A stretch of DNA of 64,000 nt from Streptomyces sp. NBC_00306 (GCF_036169555.1 NZ_CP108032.1:5394001-5458000), one strand, 5' to 3'. Numbered from the stretch's first letter, positions 41,470-50,000 are shown. A program made the numbers and translations. Notes: generated by a model from the sequence alone, not told the origin.

Positions 41470-42681
41470 ATGGCAGCGGAGATCGTCAATCCTCGCAGCG
41501 ACAGCGGTTCGGAGAGTGCTCCCGAAGAGCCCTTCGATCCGGCCTTCGCGCTGCATCGCGGCGGCAAGATGGCCATCCAGGCCACCGTGCCGGTGCGGGA
41601 CAAGGACGACCTGTCCCTCGCGTACACACCCGGCGTCGCCAAGGTGTGCAGCGCGATCGCCGAGCAGCCCGAGCTCGTCCACGACTACACCTGGAAGTCC
41701 CAGGTCGTCGCCGTCGTGACGGACGGGACCGCGGTGCTCGGTCTCGGCGACATCGGCCCGGAAGCCTCTCTTCCGGTGATGGAGGGGAAAGCGATCCTCT
41801 TCAAGCAGTTCGGCGGCGTGGACGCGGTCCCGATCGCGCTCGCCACGACCGACACGGACGAGATCGTCGAGACCGTCGTGCGCCTGGCGCCCTCTTTCGG
41901 CGGAGTGAACCTCGAGGACATCTCGGCGCCCCGCTGCTTCGAGATCGAGCGCAAGCTCCAGGAGCGCCTGGACATCCCCGTCTTCCACGACGACCAGCAC
42001 GGCACGGCGGTCGTCACCCTCGCGGCCCTGCGGAACGCGGCGAAGCTGACCGGGCGCGGCCTGGGCGAGCTGCGCGCCGTGATCTCCGGCGCGGGCGCGG
42101 CCGGGGTGGCCATCGCGAAGTTCCTGCTGGAGGCCGGCCTCGGGGATGTGGCGGTCGCCGACCGCAAGGGCATCGTCAGCCGTGACCGCCAGGACCTGAA
42201 CTCCGTCAAGCGTGAGCTCGCGGAGATCACCAACAAGGCCGGGCTGAGCGGCTCCCTGGAGACCGCGCTGGCCGGCGCGGACGTCTTCATCGGCGTCTCC
42301 GGCGGGACCGTGCCCGAGGCGGCCGTCGCTTCGATGGCCCCCGGCGCGTACGTCTTCGCCATGGCCAACCCGAACCCGGAGGTCCACCCCGACGTCGCGC
42401 ACAAGTACGCGGCCGTCGTGGCGACCGGTCGCAGCGACTTCCCGAACCAGATCAACAACGTGCTGGCCTTCCCGGGGATCTTCGCGGGCGCACTCCAGGT
42501 GCGGGCGTCGCGGATCACCGAGGGCATGAAGATCGCCGCGGCGAACGCGCTGGCCGACGTCGTGGGTGACCAGCTCGCCGCCGACTACGTCATCCCGTCG
42601 CCGTTCGACGAGCGGGTCGCTCCCGCGGTGACGGCGGCGGTCGCGGCGGCGGCGCGCGCCGAGGGTGTCGCACGGCGCTGA
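41470..42681 (+). CDS. NAD-dependent malic enzyme
   Basis: A 403-residue short-form malic enzyme: tyrosine in LSLAYTPGVAKVCSAI, VTDGTAVLGLGDIGPEASLP, KQFGGVDAVPIALAT, the divalent-metal motif FEIERKLQERLDIPVFHDDQ and nucleotide-binding VISGAGAAGVAIAKFLLEAG. It decarboxylates malate to pyruvate in the cytoplasm. The short length and lack of a phosphotransacetylase domain fit the NAD-specific Streptomyces type. AAGGGG is 8-13 nt from the ATG. Confidence 0.92.
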   Translation: MAAEIVNPRSDSGSESAPEEPFDPAFALHRGGKMAIQATVPVRDKDDLSLAYTPGVAKVCSAIAEQPELVHDYTWKSQVVAVVTDGTAVLGLGDIGPEASLPVMEGKAILFKQFGGVDAVPIALATTDTDEIVETVVRLAPSFGGVNLEDISAPRCFEIERKLQERLDIPVFHDDQHGTAVVTLAALRNAAKLTGRGLGELRAVISGAGAAGVAIAKFLLEAGLGDVAVADRKGIVSRDRQDLNSVKRELAEITNKAGLSGSLETALAGADVFIGVSGGTVPEAAVASMAPGAYVFAMANPNPEVHPDVAHKYAAVVATGRSDFPNQINNVLAFPGIFAGALQVRASRITEGMKIAAANALADVVGDQLAADYVIPSPFDERVAPAVTAAVAAAARAEGVARR

Positions 42682-42724
42682 CCACCTGACCACCCGGCCG
42701 GTCTCCGGCCGCGGGCGTACGGGC

Positions 42725-42768
42725 TACGGGCCGTGCCGCGCTCCGAGAGGGGCGCGGCACGGCCCGTA
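42725..42768 (+). terminator. Terminator of malic enzyme
   Basis: A perfect 17-bp stem TACGGGCCGTGCCGCGC/GCGCGGCACGGCCCGTA with a 10-base loop, 43 bp after the stop codon. Confidence 0.88.
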
Positions 42769-42964
42769 CGCGTTCACGCGCGGCGCGGCCCCCGTTCCGG
42801 CGGGCTTCTGCGGGATCGCCCCCTGCGCCGATTCCCTCGGGCCTTTCGGCCGTACGGGTGCCCAACAGGTGCGGTCCGGCGTCACCGTGGCCGGGGGCGG
42901 CGCGGTGCGTGTCACACCGTTGTGTGGTTCCGCCGCGTCGTGCCGCCGCCCTAAGGTCAAGGTC

Positions 42965-43930
42965 ATGTTCGCCGCCTACGCCGCCCGCATCGACCGTGAC
43001 GCCCCGTTGAACGGCCTCGAACTGGGTGAACGCCCCGCGCCCGAGGCCCGTCCCGGCTGGACCACCGTCACCGTCAAAGCCGCCTCCCTCAACCACCACG
43101 ACCTCTGGTCGCTCCGGGGCGTCGGCCTCGCCGAGGACAAGCTGCCGATGATCCTCGGCTGCGATGCCGCCGGCATCGACGCCGACGGCAACGAGGTGGT
43201 CGTCCACTCCGTGATCGGACAGACGGGTCACGGCGTCGGCCCCGACGAGCCGCGCTCGATCCTGACCGAGCGCTACCAGGGCACCTTCGCCGAGCAGGTC
43301 TCCGTCCCGGCCTGGAACGTGCTGCCCAAGCCGAAGGAACTGACCTTCGAGCAGGCGGCCTGCCTCCCGACCGCCTGGCTCACCGCCTACCGCATGCTCT
43401 TCACCAACGCCGGTGTCCGGCCCGGTGATTCGGTCCTCGTCCAGGGCGCGGGCGGTGGCGTCGCCACTGCCGCGATCGCGCTCGGCAAGGCGGCGGGCCT
43501 GCGGGTGTACGCCACCAGCCGCGACGAGGCCAAGCGCAAGCGCGCCGTCGAACTGGGCGCCGAGGAGGCGTACGAGCCGGGCGCGCGACTGCCCCGGCGC
43601 GTGGACGCCGTCATCGAGACGGTCGGTGCCGCGACCTGGTCCCACTCGGTCAAGTCGCTGCGCCCGGGCGGAACCCTGGTGATCTCCGGCGCGACGAGCG
43701 GCGACCGCCCCTCGCACGCCGAACTCACCCGGATCTTCTTCCTGGAGCTCAAGGTGGTCGGCTCGACGATGGGCTCCAAGGACGAACTGGAAGACCTCCT
43801 CTCCTTCTGTGCGGCGACCGGTCTGCGTCCGGTGATCGACGAGGTCCTGCCCCTGGACCGGGCCCGTGAGGGGTTCGAGCGGATGGCCGGCGGCGACCTC
43901 TTCGGGAAGATCGTGCTGACGCCCTCTTGA
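42965..43930 (+). CDS. Zinc-type alcohol dehydrogenase/quinone oxidoreductase-like protein
   Basis: A 321-residue MDR enzyme without the structural zinc cysteines: an N-terminal GroES fold (ASLNHHDLWSLRGVG, MILGCDAAG) then a Rossmann domain (VLVQGAGGGVATAAIALGKA). It probably uses NADPH to reduce quinones or enoyl compounds. TAAGGT ends 7 nt before the ATG; an AAGG site overlaps it, so either leaderless or short-leader mRNA is possible. The GH5 gene follows 33 bp later. Confidence 0.85.
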   Translation: MFAAYAARIDRDAPLNGLELGERPAPEARPGWTTVTVKAASLNHHDLWSLRGVGLAEDKLPMILGCDAAGIDADGNEVVVHSVIGQTGHGVGPDEPRSILTERYQGTFAEQVSVPAWNVLPKPKELTFEQAACLPTAWLTAYRMLFTNAGVRPGDSVLVQGAGGGVATAAIALGKAAGLRVYATSRDEAKRKRAVELGAEEAYEPGARLPRRVDAVIETVGAATWSHSVKSLRPGGTLVISGATSGDRPSHAELTRIFFLELKVVGSTMGSKDELEDLLSFCAATGLRPVIDEVLPLDRAREGFERMAGGDLFGKIVLTPS

Positions 43931-43963
43931 TGGACCGTCAGGTGTGCTGATGGGATCCGCCCC

Positions 43964-45559
43964 ATGCGCGCACGCCGAACGATCCGGACACTGATCGGCT
44001 GCCTCCTCCTGTCGGTGGCGGGGATCCCGGTCCCCGCCGCGGCCGCCGGTCCGCCCGCTGCCGTGGGCGGCGGTCCGCCTGGGGCGTCCTCGGGCGGACC
44101 GGCGCTTGTCTCCTCTGCCGTGGGTGCCTCCGGCCCCGTGGGTGCCTCCGCCGCCTCGGGCGCCGTGGGCCCGAGTGGTATTCCGCCGCTTCTGGACGAC
44201 CGGGGGCGGACCCTCACGCTGCGAGGCTGGAACGTCGAGGACAAGACCGGCCGCGGAGACCAGGCCCTGAAGGCGATCACGGAGAAGCACTTCCGTGATC
44301 TGCGGGCGAACGGCTTCAACTTCGCCCGTCTGCTGGTCTTCTGGGACGATCTCGAACCCCGCCGCGGCCACTACAGCGCGGAGTATCTGCGCAGGATCGA
44401 GCGGGTGCTCGACTGGGCCCGCGCCCATGGCATCCAGGTGCTGATCGACGCCCACCAGGACGTCTTCGGTCCCGCCTTCGGTCACCGCGGGATCCCCGCC
44501 TGGGCGACCCGCACCGACGGCCTCCCCTTCACCCCGCATCCCGACGACTGGTTCGCCGAGTACTTCGAACCCGCCGTGCAGCGCGCGTTCACCCATCTCT
44601 ACGAGGACGACGATCTGCGCCGGGCCCAGGCGCAGATGTGGCGCGTCCTCGCCGGCCGGTTGGGGGACCACCCGGCCGTCTTCGGCTACGACCTGATCAA
44701 CGAGCCCATGGGGGAACTCCGACAGGGCGAGGATCTCCCCACGGCGGCCCGCCGCATCGAACGCGATCAGCTGACGCCGATGTACAACCGCCTCGCGGAC
44801 GCGGTGCGTTCGGTGGACGACGAGAGCCGTCTCTTCATCGAGCCGACGCCGATCGTCGGCGAGGGGGTACCGACCGGCCTCGGGCGGATCGACGACCCTG
44901 GGGTCGTCTACGCACCGCACTTCTACAACGCCGCGATGGAGGCGGGCGCGGACTACGACCCCTCGGCGGGCTGGATCGAGTCGTACGAGACGGCCGTCAC
45001 CGTCTACCCCCGTACGTACGGCGTACCGGTGGTGGTGGGGGAGTGGGGTCCCCTCAACAACTCCCTTCCGAACATGGGGCGCTTCTACCGTGACGCCCTG
45101 ACTTCTCTGAACCGCTACAGCTCGGGCTGGGCAGGCTATGTCTGGTGCTACGGCGGCGGGTACTGCGCGCTGGACGAACGCGGCCGCTTCCGCACGAACA
45201 AGGAGCAGACGGCGACCCCCTATGCCGCCGCGGTCGCGGGCCGTGTGATCTCCGACGCGCACGACCCCGGCCTCGTTCCCGGCCTTGCCCCCGGGCAGGA
45301 CCCCGGCCTTGTCTCCGGGCAGGACCCCGGGATCGATCCCGGGCTCGGGACCTATCGGCTGACGTACCGGGCGTCGATGCGGCCCGGCACGACGGAGATC
45401 TCGCTGCCGCCGAGCGCGTCCGAACGGCGGATCTCCGTGACCGGACCGGCTGTCGCCGACATCCGCACCGCCGTGGCCGGCCGGTCGCACCGGGTGCGTG
45501 TCGCAGCCCTCCCCGGCGCGCGCATCACCGTCTCCGTCACTCCTGTCGGACGACGATGA
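43964..45559 (+). CDS. Secreted GH5 glycoside hydrolase, endoglycoceramidase-like
   Basis: 531 residues. A Sec/lipid-free signal (RTIRTLIGCLLLSVAGIPVP) and a Gly/Ala/Ser/Pro linker (to about residue 75) lead to a GH5 barrel. Conserved positions are GWNVEDKTG, IDAHQDVFGPAF, acid/base Glu247 in YDLINEPMGE and nucleophile Glu360 in VVVGEWGP. The tail has four PG-Q/I-DPG-type repeats near 440-465, then a beta-sandwich domain. Endoglycoceramidases cut sphingolipid glycans; related fungal-type substrates are also possible. Its 3' end overlaps the MBL gene by 23 bp. Confidence 0.87.
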   Translation: MRARRTIRTLIGCLLLSVAGIPVPAAAAGPPAAVGGGPPGASSGGPALVSSAVGASGPVGASAASGAVGPSGIPPLLDDRGRTLTLRGWNVEDKTGRGDQALKAITEKHFRDLRANGFNFARLLVFWDDLEPRRGHYSAEYLRRIERVLDWARAHGIQVLIDAHQDVFGPAFGHRGIPAWATRTDGLPFTPHPDDWFAEYFEPAVQRAFTHLYEDDDLRRAQAQMWRVLAGRLGDHPAVFGYDLINEPMGELRQGEDLPTAARRIERDQLTPMYNRLADAVRSVDDESRLFIEPTPIVGEGVPTGLGRIDDPGVVYAPHFYNAAMEAGADYDPSAGWIESYETAVTVYPRTYGVPVVVGEWGPLNNSLPNMGRFYRDALTSLNRYSSGWAGYVWCYGGGYCALDERGRFRTNKEQTATPYAAAVAGRVISDAHDPGLVPGLAPGQDPGLVSGQDPGIDPGLGTYRLTYRASMRPGTTEISLPPSASERRISVTGPAVADIRTAVAGRSHRVRVAALPGARITVSVTPVGRR

Positions 45560-46394
45560 AGTCCCCGCACCGGCTCTCGCCCTCCGCCAGCGCCTTGCCC
45601 AGCCGGCGCAGATGCCCGGGCGTCAGCTGGAGCGGCGGTTCGTCCGGCTGATACGTGGTGCCCCGGGGATAGTCGTGGTCGGGGACGGTCGTCATCTCTA
45701 TGTGGCAGCCGAGCACATGGGTGACCGGTCTCGTCTCGCAGAAGGCGATCAGGCGGTCCACGGTCGTGGCGAAGGCGGCTGTGTCCTCGACGTACACCCG
45801 GCCCGGGTAGAGCGAGTCGCCGGTGAACAGCAGCCCGGTGTACCGGTCGTGGAAGACCACGGCCGCCTCCTGGTGGCCGGGGCCGGGCAGCAGATCCAGC
45901 ACCCGGCCGCCCAGATCCAGCTCCACCTGCCCGTCCGGCCAGTCCCGGAAGCCGAAGAACTCCCGCACCTCGGCGAGCGACGGCCCCACGATCTCCGTGT
46001 GCGGGCGGTCCGCGAACTGAAGATCACCCGCGATGTGGTCGCCGTGCCCATGGGTGTGGGCCACGACCAGTCCGTACGGCGCGCTTCCCGGGGTGCGGGG
46101 ATGGCGGGACAGCCAGCCCTCGATCAGCTCGTCGACGGTCGCGCGCAGCGGGAAGTGGGCGGGGTCGGCGGTCGCGCCGGAGTCCAGCAGCAGCGCGCGT
46201 TCGTTCCCGAACAGCAGGAAGAGGAACGGGGCTTCGAAGTGCACCGACTTGTTCTGCCGCAGGATCGCGGTGTGCTCGCCGTACGCATGCACCTGTATCT
46301 CCGGAGCGGGGTCGTGCTTCGGAGAGGGCCAGCCGGCATGCCAGGGGACGTCGAGGGTGCCGGCCACGGGTGAGGACGTGCGGAAATCGATCAC
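45537..46394 (-). CDS. MBL-fold metallo-hydrolase
   Basis: A 285-residue metallo-beta-lactamase-fold enzyme: the zinc motif is VVAHTHGHGDHIAGDL (HxHxDH), with LLPGPGHQEAAVVF and LLFTGDSLYPGRVY giving the other His/Asp ligands. It is cytoplasmic with no signal. The substrate is unknown; RNase Z, glyoxalase II and lactonase relatives look similar. GTG start, with TACCGT 6 nt upstream, so it is probably leaderless. Confidence 0.85.
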   Translation of the reverse strand: MIDFRTSSPVAGTLDVPWHAGWPSPKHDPAPEIQVHAYGEHTAILRQNKSVHFEAPFLFLLFGNERALLLDSGATADPAHFPLRATVDELIEGWLSRHPRTPGSAPYGLVVAHTHGHGDHIAGDLQFADRPHTEIVGPSLAEVREFFGFRDWPDGQVELDLGGRVLDLLPGPGHQEAAVVFHDRYTGLLFTGDSLYPGRVYVEDTAAFATTVDRLIAFCETRPVTHVLGCHIEMTTVPDHDYPRGTTYQPDEPPLQLTPGHLRRLGKALAEGESRCGDFIVVRQE

Positions 46395-46418
46395 GAGACC
46401 ACGGTACGGCGGACGGTT

Positions 46419-46464
46419 GTCAACCTGGGTTGACTGTGGACAACTGTCAATGTAGGTTGACAGT
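46419..46464 (+). promoter_or_regulatory. Promoter with two palindromic operators for the HTH/Clp-N operon
   Basis: TTGACT (46430-46435), 17 bp and TAGGTT (46453-46458) form a near-consensus promoter; the start codon is 7 nt beyond. GTCAA-N6-TTGAC occurs twice, at 46419-46434 over the -35 and within 46443-46464 (ACTGTCAA/TTGACAGT, perfect 8-bp arms) over the -10 and start. Centres are 27 bp apart. The HTH product is the obvious repressor. Confidence 0.7.
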
Positions 46465-46465
46465 C

Positions 46466-46675
46466 ATGACGGATGCAACGGATCTCGCCGAACGGGCGGG
46501 CGACCGGGACCCCCGGGTCGGGCTGCGAGCGGTGGCCGCCCTGCGGCGGCTTCTCGAACAGCTCGAGGCCGTGCAGGTGCGCAGTGCCCGCAACCAGGGC
46601 TGGTCGTGGCAGGAGATCGCCGCCGAGCTGGGTGTCAGCCGGCAGGCCGTGCACAAGAAATACGGGAGGCAGTGA
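46466..46675 (+). CDS. Small HTH DNA-binding protein
   Basis: A 69-residue protein, almost entirely a helix-turn-helix (LRRLLEQLEAVQVRSARNQG, then WSWQEIAAELGVSRQAVHKK). The final bases overlap the Clp-N gene by one base (TGATG). It lacks an effector domain. It probably represses its own operon through the palindromes that lie over its promoter. The same gene pair recurs in actinobacteria, but I know of no tested function. Confidence 0.8.
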   Translation: MTDATDLAERAGDRDPRVGLRAVAALRRLLEQLEAVQVRSARNQGWSWQEIAAELGVSRQAVHKKYGRQ

Positions 46676-47226
46676 TGTTCGAGCGCTTCACCCGCGACGC
46701 GCGGGAGGCCGTCACCAACTCCGTGGCGCGTGCGGAGAAGGCGGACGCGGACTCCGTCACCGAGGAACATGTGCTGCTCGCGCTGCTGGACCAGCAGGGC
46801 ACGAAGGCCGCGTTCGCGTTCTCCGCGCTCGGCGTCACGGACCGGCGGGCCTCGGTCGAGACGGCCCTCGCCGAAGGACGGCGCCGGGGCGGCCTTTCCA
46901 ACGCCGACGTCGAGGCGCTGGCGGGGTTCGGCGTCGACGTCGGCGAGATCGTCGCGCGCGTGGAGGAGGCGCACGGGCCGGGTGCCCTGCAGGCGTCGAA
47001 GAGGTCGAAGTCCTGGTGGTCCGGGCACCGGCCGTTCACACCCGCGGCGAAGGAGGTGCTGGTCAAGTCGCTGCGCATCGCGACGGGCCGGGGTGACCGG
47101 GCGATCGGCGGCGAGCATCTGCTGCTGGCGCTGACGTCGGGGCCGGGGGTGGTGTCGGAGGTGCTGGCGGACCACGGGGTGACGTACCAGTCACTGGAGA
47201 GGGTGCTGTTCCCGGTCCGCGCGTAG
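46675..47226 (+). CDS. Stand-alone Clp N-domain protein
   Basis: A 183-residue protein with two Clp_N repeats and no AAA+ module: MFERFTRDAREAVTNSVARA with the EEHVLLALL motif in the first, FTPAAKEVLVKSLRIATGRG and IGGEHLLLALTSGPGVVSEV in the second. Such proteins may act as adaptors or decoys for ClpC/ClpP. Translation is coupled to the HTH gene. Confidence 0.82.
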   Translation: MFERFTRDAREAVTNSVARAEKADADSVTEEHVLLALLDQQGTKAAFAFSALGVTDRRASVETALAEGRRRGGLSNADVEALAGFGVDVGEIVARVEEAHGPGALQASKRSKSWWSGHRPFTPAAKEVLVKSLRIATGRGDRAIGGEHLLLALTSGPGVVSEVLADHGVTYQSLERVLFPVRA

Positions 47227-47242
47227 GGTTCTGGGCGGTGAT

Positions 47243-47401
47243 GGCTGAGCCCCTTGTTCGGCCCGGGCCCTTGCGGCTTGGGCCGAGGTGCTTGTGGCTG
47301 AGCCCCTTGTTCGGCTCGGGCCGTTGCGGCTTGGGCCGAGGTGCTTGTGGCTGAGCCCCTTGTTCGGCTCGGGCCGTTGCTCGCTGCGGGGCGTTGTGGC
47401 G
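47243..47401. repeat. 53-bp tandem repeat, three copies
   Basis: A unit starting GGCTGAGCCCCTTGTTCGG recurs at 47243, 47296 and 47349, an exact 53-bp period. Copies 1 and 2 differ by two bases; copy 3 diverges in its second half. Degenerate G/T-rich remnants of the same theme continue to about 47520. Confidence 0.9.
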
Positions 47402-47529
47402 CGGCCGGTTGTCCAGCTCGGGCCCTTGTGGTTCAGCTGCTTGTTCGGTGCGGGTGCTTGTGGCTCGGGCCGAGGTGGTTGTGGCGCGGCCGGTTGTGCG
47501 GTTGCTGTCCCGGTGCCGTTCCGGGGTCA

Positions 47530-47592
47530 TGTCCGGGACTGCGGTCCTCACCGCGCTTCGCGCGAGTTGCGGGCGCTTTGACGTCCCGGACA
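47530..47592. repeat. Inverted-copy hairpin element, left
   Basis: 63 bp with 10-bp terminal inverted repeats TGTCCGGGAC/GTCCCGGACA. The interior has CTCACCGCGCTTCGCGCGAG then TTGC and GCTTTGAC. It is an inverted, diverged copy of 47721-47790. Confidence 0.85.
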
Positions 47593-47720
47593 CGACCCCT
47601 GCACGTCCCCGTCCCTGAACTCCACCAGTGCGGTACGCCCCTCGCCTCACCCACGCTCGCAGCGCACCCCTGTTCACGGAGGGTCGCGGGGACGGCGGGA
47701 GGGGGGCGGGGGCGCAGGAG

Positions 47721-47790
47721 GGGGGTGTCCGGACGTCAAAGCTTCAGCAACTCGCGCGAAGCGCGGTGAGAAAGCAGTCCGGACACCCCC
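47721..47790. repeat. Inverted-copy hairpin element, right
   Basis: 70 bp with perfect 14-bp terminal inverted repeats GGGGGTGTCCGGAC/GTCCGGACACCCCC. Interior GACGTCAAAGC...GCAACTCGCGCGAAGCGCGG is the reverse complement of the left element's core. Confidence 0.85.
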
Positions 47791-47835
47791 TCCGGAGAAC
47801 CCGAACCCCGCACCCACCCACCAACCCGGCGCAGC

Positions 47836-47960
47836 CGCACCACAAGAACCCGCACCGGACAAGAAACCCGCACCACAAGAACCCGCACCGGACAAGAACC
47901 CGCACCACAACAGGGGCGCACCACAAGCACCCGCGCCGGACAAGAACCCGCAGCACAAGG
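47836..47960. repeat. A/C-rich 32-33-bp direct repeats
   Basis: Units beginning CGCACCACAAGAACCCGC recur at 47836 and 47869 and again, degenerate, at 47901. Their complement is G/T-rich like the left-hand tandem repeats. Confidence 0.8.
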
Positions 47961-47984
47961 CCCCTCACAAAGGGACCCGCACCG

Positions 47985-48962
47985 TCACTTCCGCCGCAGC
48001 ACCGCCGCCACATGCGCCGCCGCCGTCGACAAGTGGCGTCGCGCCTCGCGCAGTTGCGCGTCCGTCACCCCGTTGTCCCGCGCCGCGTCCCGGATGTCGT
48101 CGCGGAAGCGGTCCAGCAGGCGGTCCAGGTCGCGGGCCGGTTCGCCCGTCGTCTCCGTCCCCGACGGCCACTCGGGATCGACCTGCACACTCTCGGCCTG
48201 CGGAGCGTCATCCGGTACCGACTCCGTCGGCTCTCGTTCCGGCTTGCCGTACGGCCACCCGCCCCCGCGCGCCAGCCCGCCGAGCTGGGTCGTGAGCTCC
48301 GAGAGCCCCTCCCGTACGCCCGTCGGCCAGTCGCCCCGCGTGAAGTGGTCCTGCATCTGGTCCTGGACCTGCTTGGCGATCCGCTGCATCTCCCGGCGGG
48401 CCGTCTCCTGCGCCTCCTTGGCCTGGCGCCGTGCCTGCTGGGCGTCCTCGCGGGCCCGGCGCGACTCGTCCTTTGCCCGGCGTGCCTGCTCCTGCCACTC
48501 GTGGGTGACCTTGCGCAGTTCCTCCTTCGCCGAGCGCCAGGCGGCCGCCTCGCCCTTCTCCGTGCCGGAGGACTGGCGCGTCTGGGACGCCGCCGCGCGC
48601 ATGTCGCTGCGCAGCTTCCCCGCCGCGCCGCGTACGTCGTCGCGGATCTCCGCCGCCAGTTCGGACACGGACTCGCGGATCTCCAGCTCCAGGTCGGCCA
48701 GTTCACCGCTGCGGCCGGCCAGTTCCTCGCGGCCCGCGTCGGTGATCGAGTAGACCTTGCGGCCGCCCTCGGTGGCGTGGGTGACCAGGCCCTCGGCCTC
48801 CAGTTTGGCGAGCCGGGGGTACACGGTGCCCGCCGAGGGTGCGTAGAGGCCCTGGAAGCGCTCCTCGAGGAGACGGATCACCTCGTAGCCGTGGCGCGGG
48901 GCCTCGTCCAGGAGCTTCAGCAGGTACAGGCGCAGACGGCCGTGGGCGAAGACAGGCGGCAT
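47985..48962 (-). CDS. PadR-family regulator with coiled-coil extension
   Basis: A 325-residue regulator, far longer than the usual 110-200. The N-terminal PadR winged helix (HGRLRLYLLKLLDEAPRHGY, APSAGTVYPRLAKLEAEGLV) is followed by a helical region from about 90 to 245. There, a highly charged coiled coil (QEQARRAKDESRRAREDAQQ, AQETARREMQRIAKQVQDQM) gives way to a Pro/Glu-rich linker and a small C-terminal helical domain. It starts one base after the DUF4097 stop, in the same operon. Confidence 0.86.
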   Translation of the reverse strand: MPPVFAHGRLRLYLLKLLDEAPRHGYEVIRLLEERFQGLYAPSAGTVYPRLAKLEAEGLVTHATEGGRKVYSITDAGREELAGRSGELADLELEIRESVSELAAEIRDDVRGAAGKLRSDMRAAASQTRQSSGTEKGEAAAWRSAKEELRKVTHEWQEQARRAKDESRRAREDAQQARRQAKEAQETARREMQRIAKQVQDQMQDHFTRGDWPTGVREGLSELTTQLGGLARGGGWPYGKPEREPTESVPDDAPQAESVQVDPEWPSGTETTGEPARDLDRLLDRFRDDIRDAARDNGVTDAQLREARRHLSTAAAHVAAVLRRK

Positions 48963-48963
48963 G

Positions 48964-49836
48964 TCAGAGCACCTTTCCGGTCGGGGCGGCCTCGTACGGT
49001 TCGTCGTCCTCGGGTGGCCGGCGCAGCAGGGCGATGGAGCCGGAGACGGTCGTGGCCCGGAGCGTGCCGGTGCCCGCGCCCAGCGTGCCGGTGATCTTCT
49101 TCGCGCCCCACTGACCGCTGACCCGGAGGTCGTCGAAGGCGTTGGACACGGCACCGCTCGCGGTGTTGGCCTCGACCTGCGCGTCCGTGGGATGCGGCAG
49201 CCGGATGGCGACCTCGCCGGAGACGGTCGTGAGCTTGATGTCGGTCGGCTTCGGCACTCCGTCCGCGTCGAGCACGGTGAGGTCGACGACCATGTCGCCG
49301 CTGACGGACTCGGCCCGGACGGAGGAGCCCGCGCCCTCGATGACGGTCAGATCACCGGACACGGAGTTGTAGCGGAGGCCGCCGGTCACCGAGTGGGCCT
49401 CCAGGTTCCCGGAGACACTCTCGGCGTGGACGTCCCCGGAGAGCCGCACCAGTGTGGTGTCCCCGCTGACCCCCCGCACGGACGTCGCTCCCTTGATGCC
49501 GGAGACGACGGCTCCCGCGCCGACGACGCCGACCTCGACCCGCGCCCGGGAGGGCACGGCGAGGGAGACGACCGCCTTGCGGTGCCAGCCCTTGGGGTCG
49601 AGCCACTTGAGGAAGCCCTTCCAGGGCAGATCCTCGTAGGCGACCGTGAGTGTGGAGCCCTCGTGGGTCACGATCAGCGGGGGGCCTTCGATCTCGCTGA
49701 TCTCGAGGCGGGCGGAACCTTCGTCCGTGCCCACGACGTTCACCGTTCCGTTGACGATGCGCACATTGAGCGCCGTCACGGGCTCGTCGAAGGTGAGCTT
49801 CCTCGGCTCGGAGACTGCCCACGTCGAATCTGTCAT
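48964..49836 (-). CDS. DUF4097 beta-solenoid protein
   Basis: A 290-residue protein with repeated 16-22-residue beta units: SVRGVSGDTTLVRLSGDVHA, ESVSGNLEAHSVTGGLRYNS, VRAESVSGDMVVDLTV, KLTTVSGEVAIRLPHPT and TTVSGSIALLRRPPE. DUF4097 proteins form beta-solenoids and sit with PadR regulators in many Streptomyces. The function is unknown; no signal peptide. GGGAGG is about 7 nt before the ATG. Confidence 0.88.
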   Translation of the reverse strand: MTDSTWAVSEPRKLTFDEPVTALNVRIVNGTVNVVGTDEGSARLEISEIEGPPLIVTHEGSTLTVAYEDLPWKGFLKWLDPKGWHRKAVVSLAVPSRARVEVGVVGAGAVVSGIKGATSVRGVSGDTTLVRLSGDVHAESVSGNLEAHSVTGGLRYNSVSGDLTVIEGAGSSVRAESVSGDMVVDLTVLDADGVPKPTDIKLTTVSGEVAIRLPHPTDAQVEANTASGAVSNAFDDLRVSGQWGAKKITGTLGAGTGTLRATTVSGSIALLRRPPEDDEPYEAAPTGKVL

Positions 49837-49868
49837 GACCTGACCTCCCAGGGCGGTCCGCGACGCAA

Positions 49869-49905
49869 CATATCGCGTCTTCTGGTCGATACGATATATC
49901 GCGAG
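49869..49905. promoter_or_regulatory. Candidate PadR operator region
   Basis: ACATATCGCG and CGATATATCG (49892-49901, a perfect palindrome) lie 33-65 bp before the DUF4097 ATG. ATATCG occurs in both. They are the AT-rich island expected of an autoregulatory PadR site. Confidence 0.45.
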
Positions 49906-50000
49906 ATCGGGATGTCAAGCGCCTGCGCGAAGCCGGCTGAAGGCGCGCCTGGCGGGGCATGAGACGTCAAAAGTGGGCAAAGTGCCCTAGCGTGAGTCGC

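Larger units (their letters stand above)
47227..47984. other. 758-bp repeat-filled palindromic intergenic region
   Basis: The gap lies between the converging Clp-N and PadR genes. The left half is a G/T-rich tandem repeat, the right half its A/C-rich counterpart in inverted order. Each contains a hairpin element, and the two elements are inverted copies of each other. Several ORFs of 60-200 codons in it have repetitive, improbable products and are not real genes. Confidence 0.8.

Noticed and set aside
47243..47401. A CRISPR array
   Set aside because: The repeats are contiguous 53-bp units with no unique spacers, and there are no cas genes.
47288..47769. Overlapping forward ORFs with repetitive WLSPLFGSG-type products
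   Set aside because: They are translations of the tandem repeat and hairpin element, on both strands, with no homologous protein architecture.
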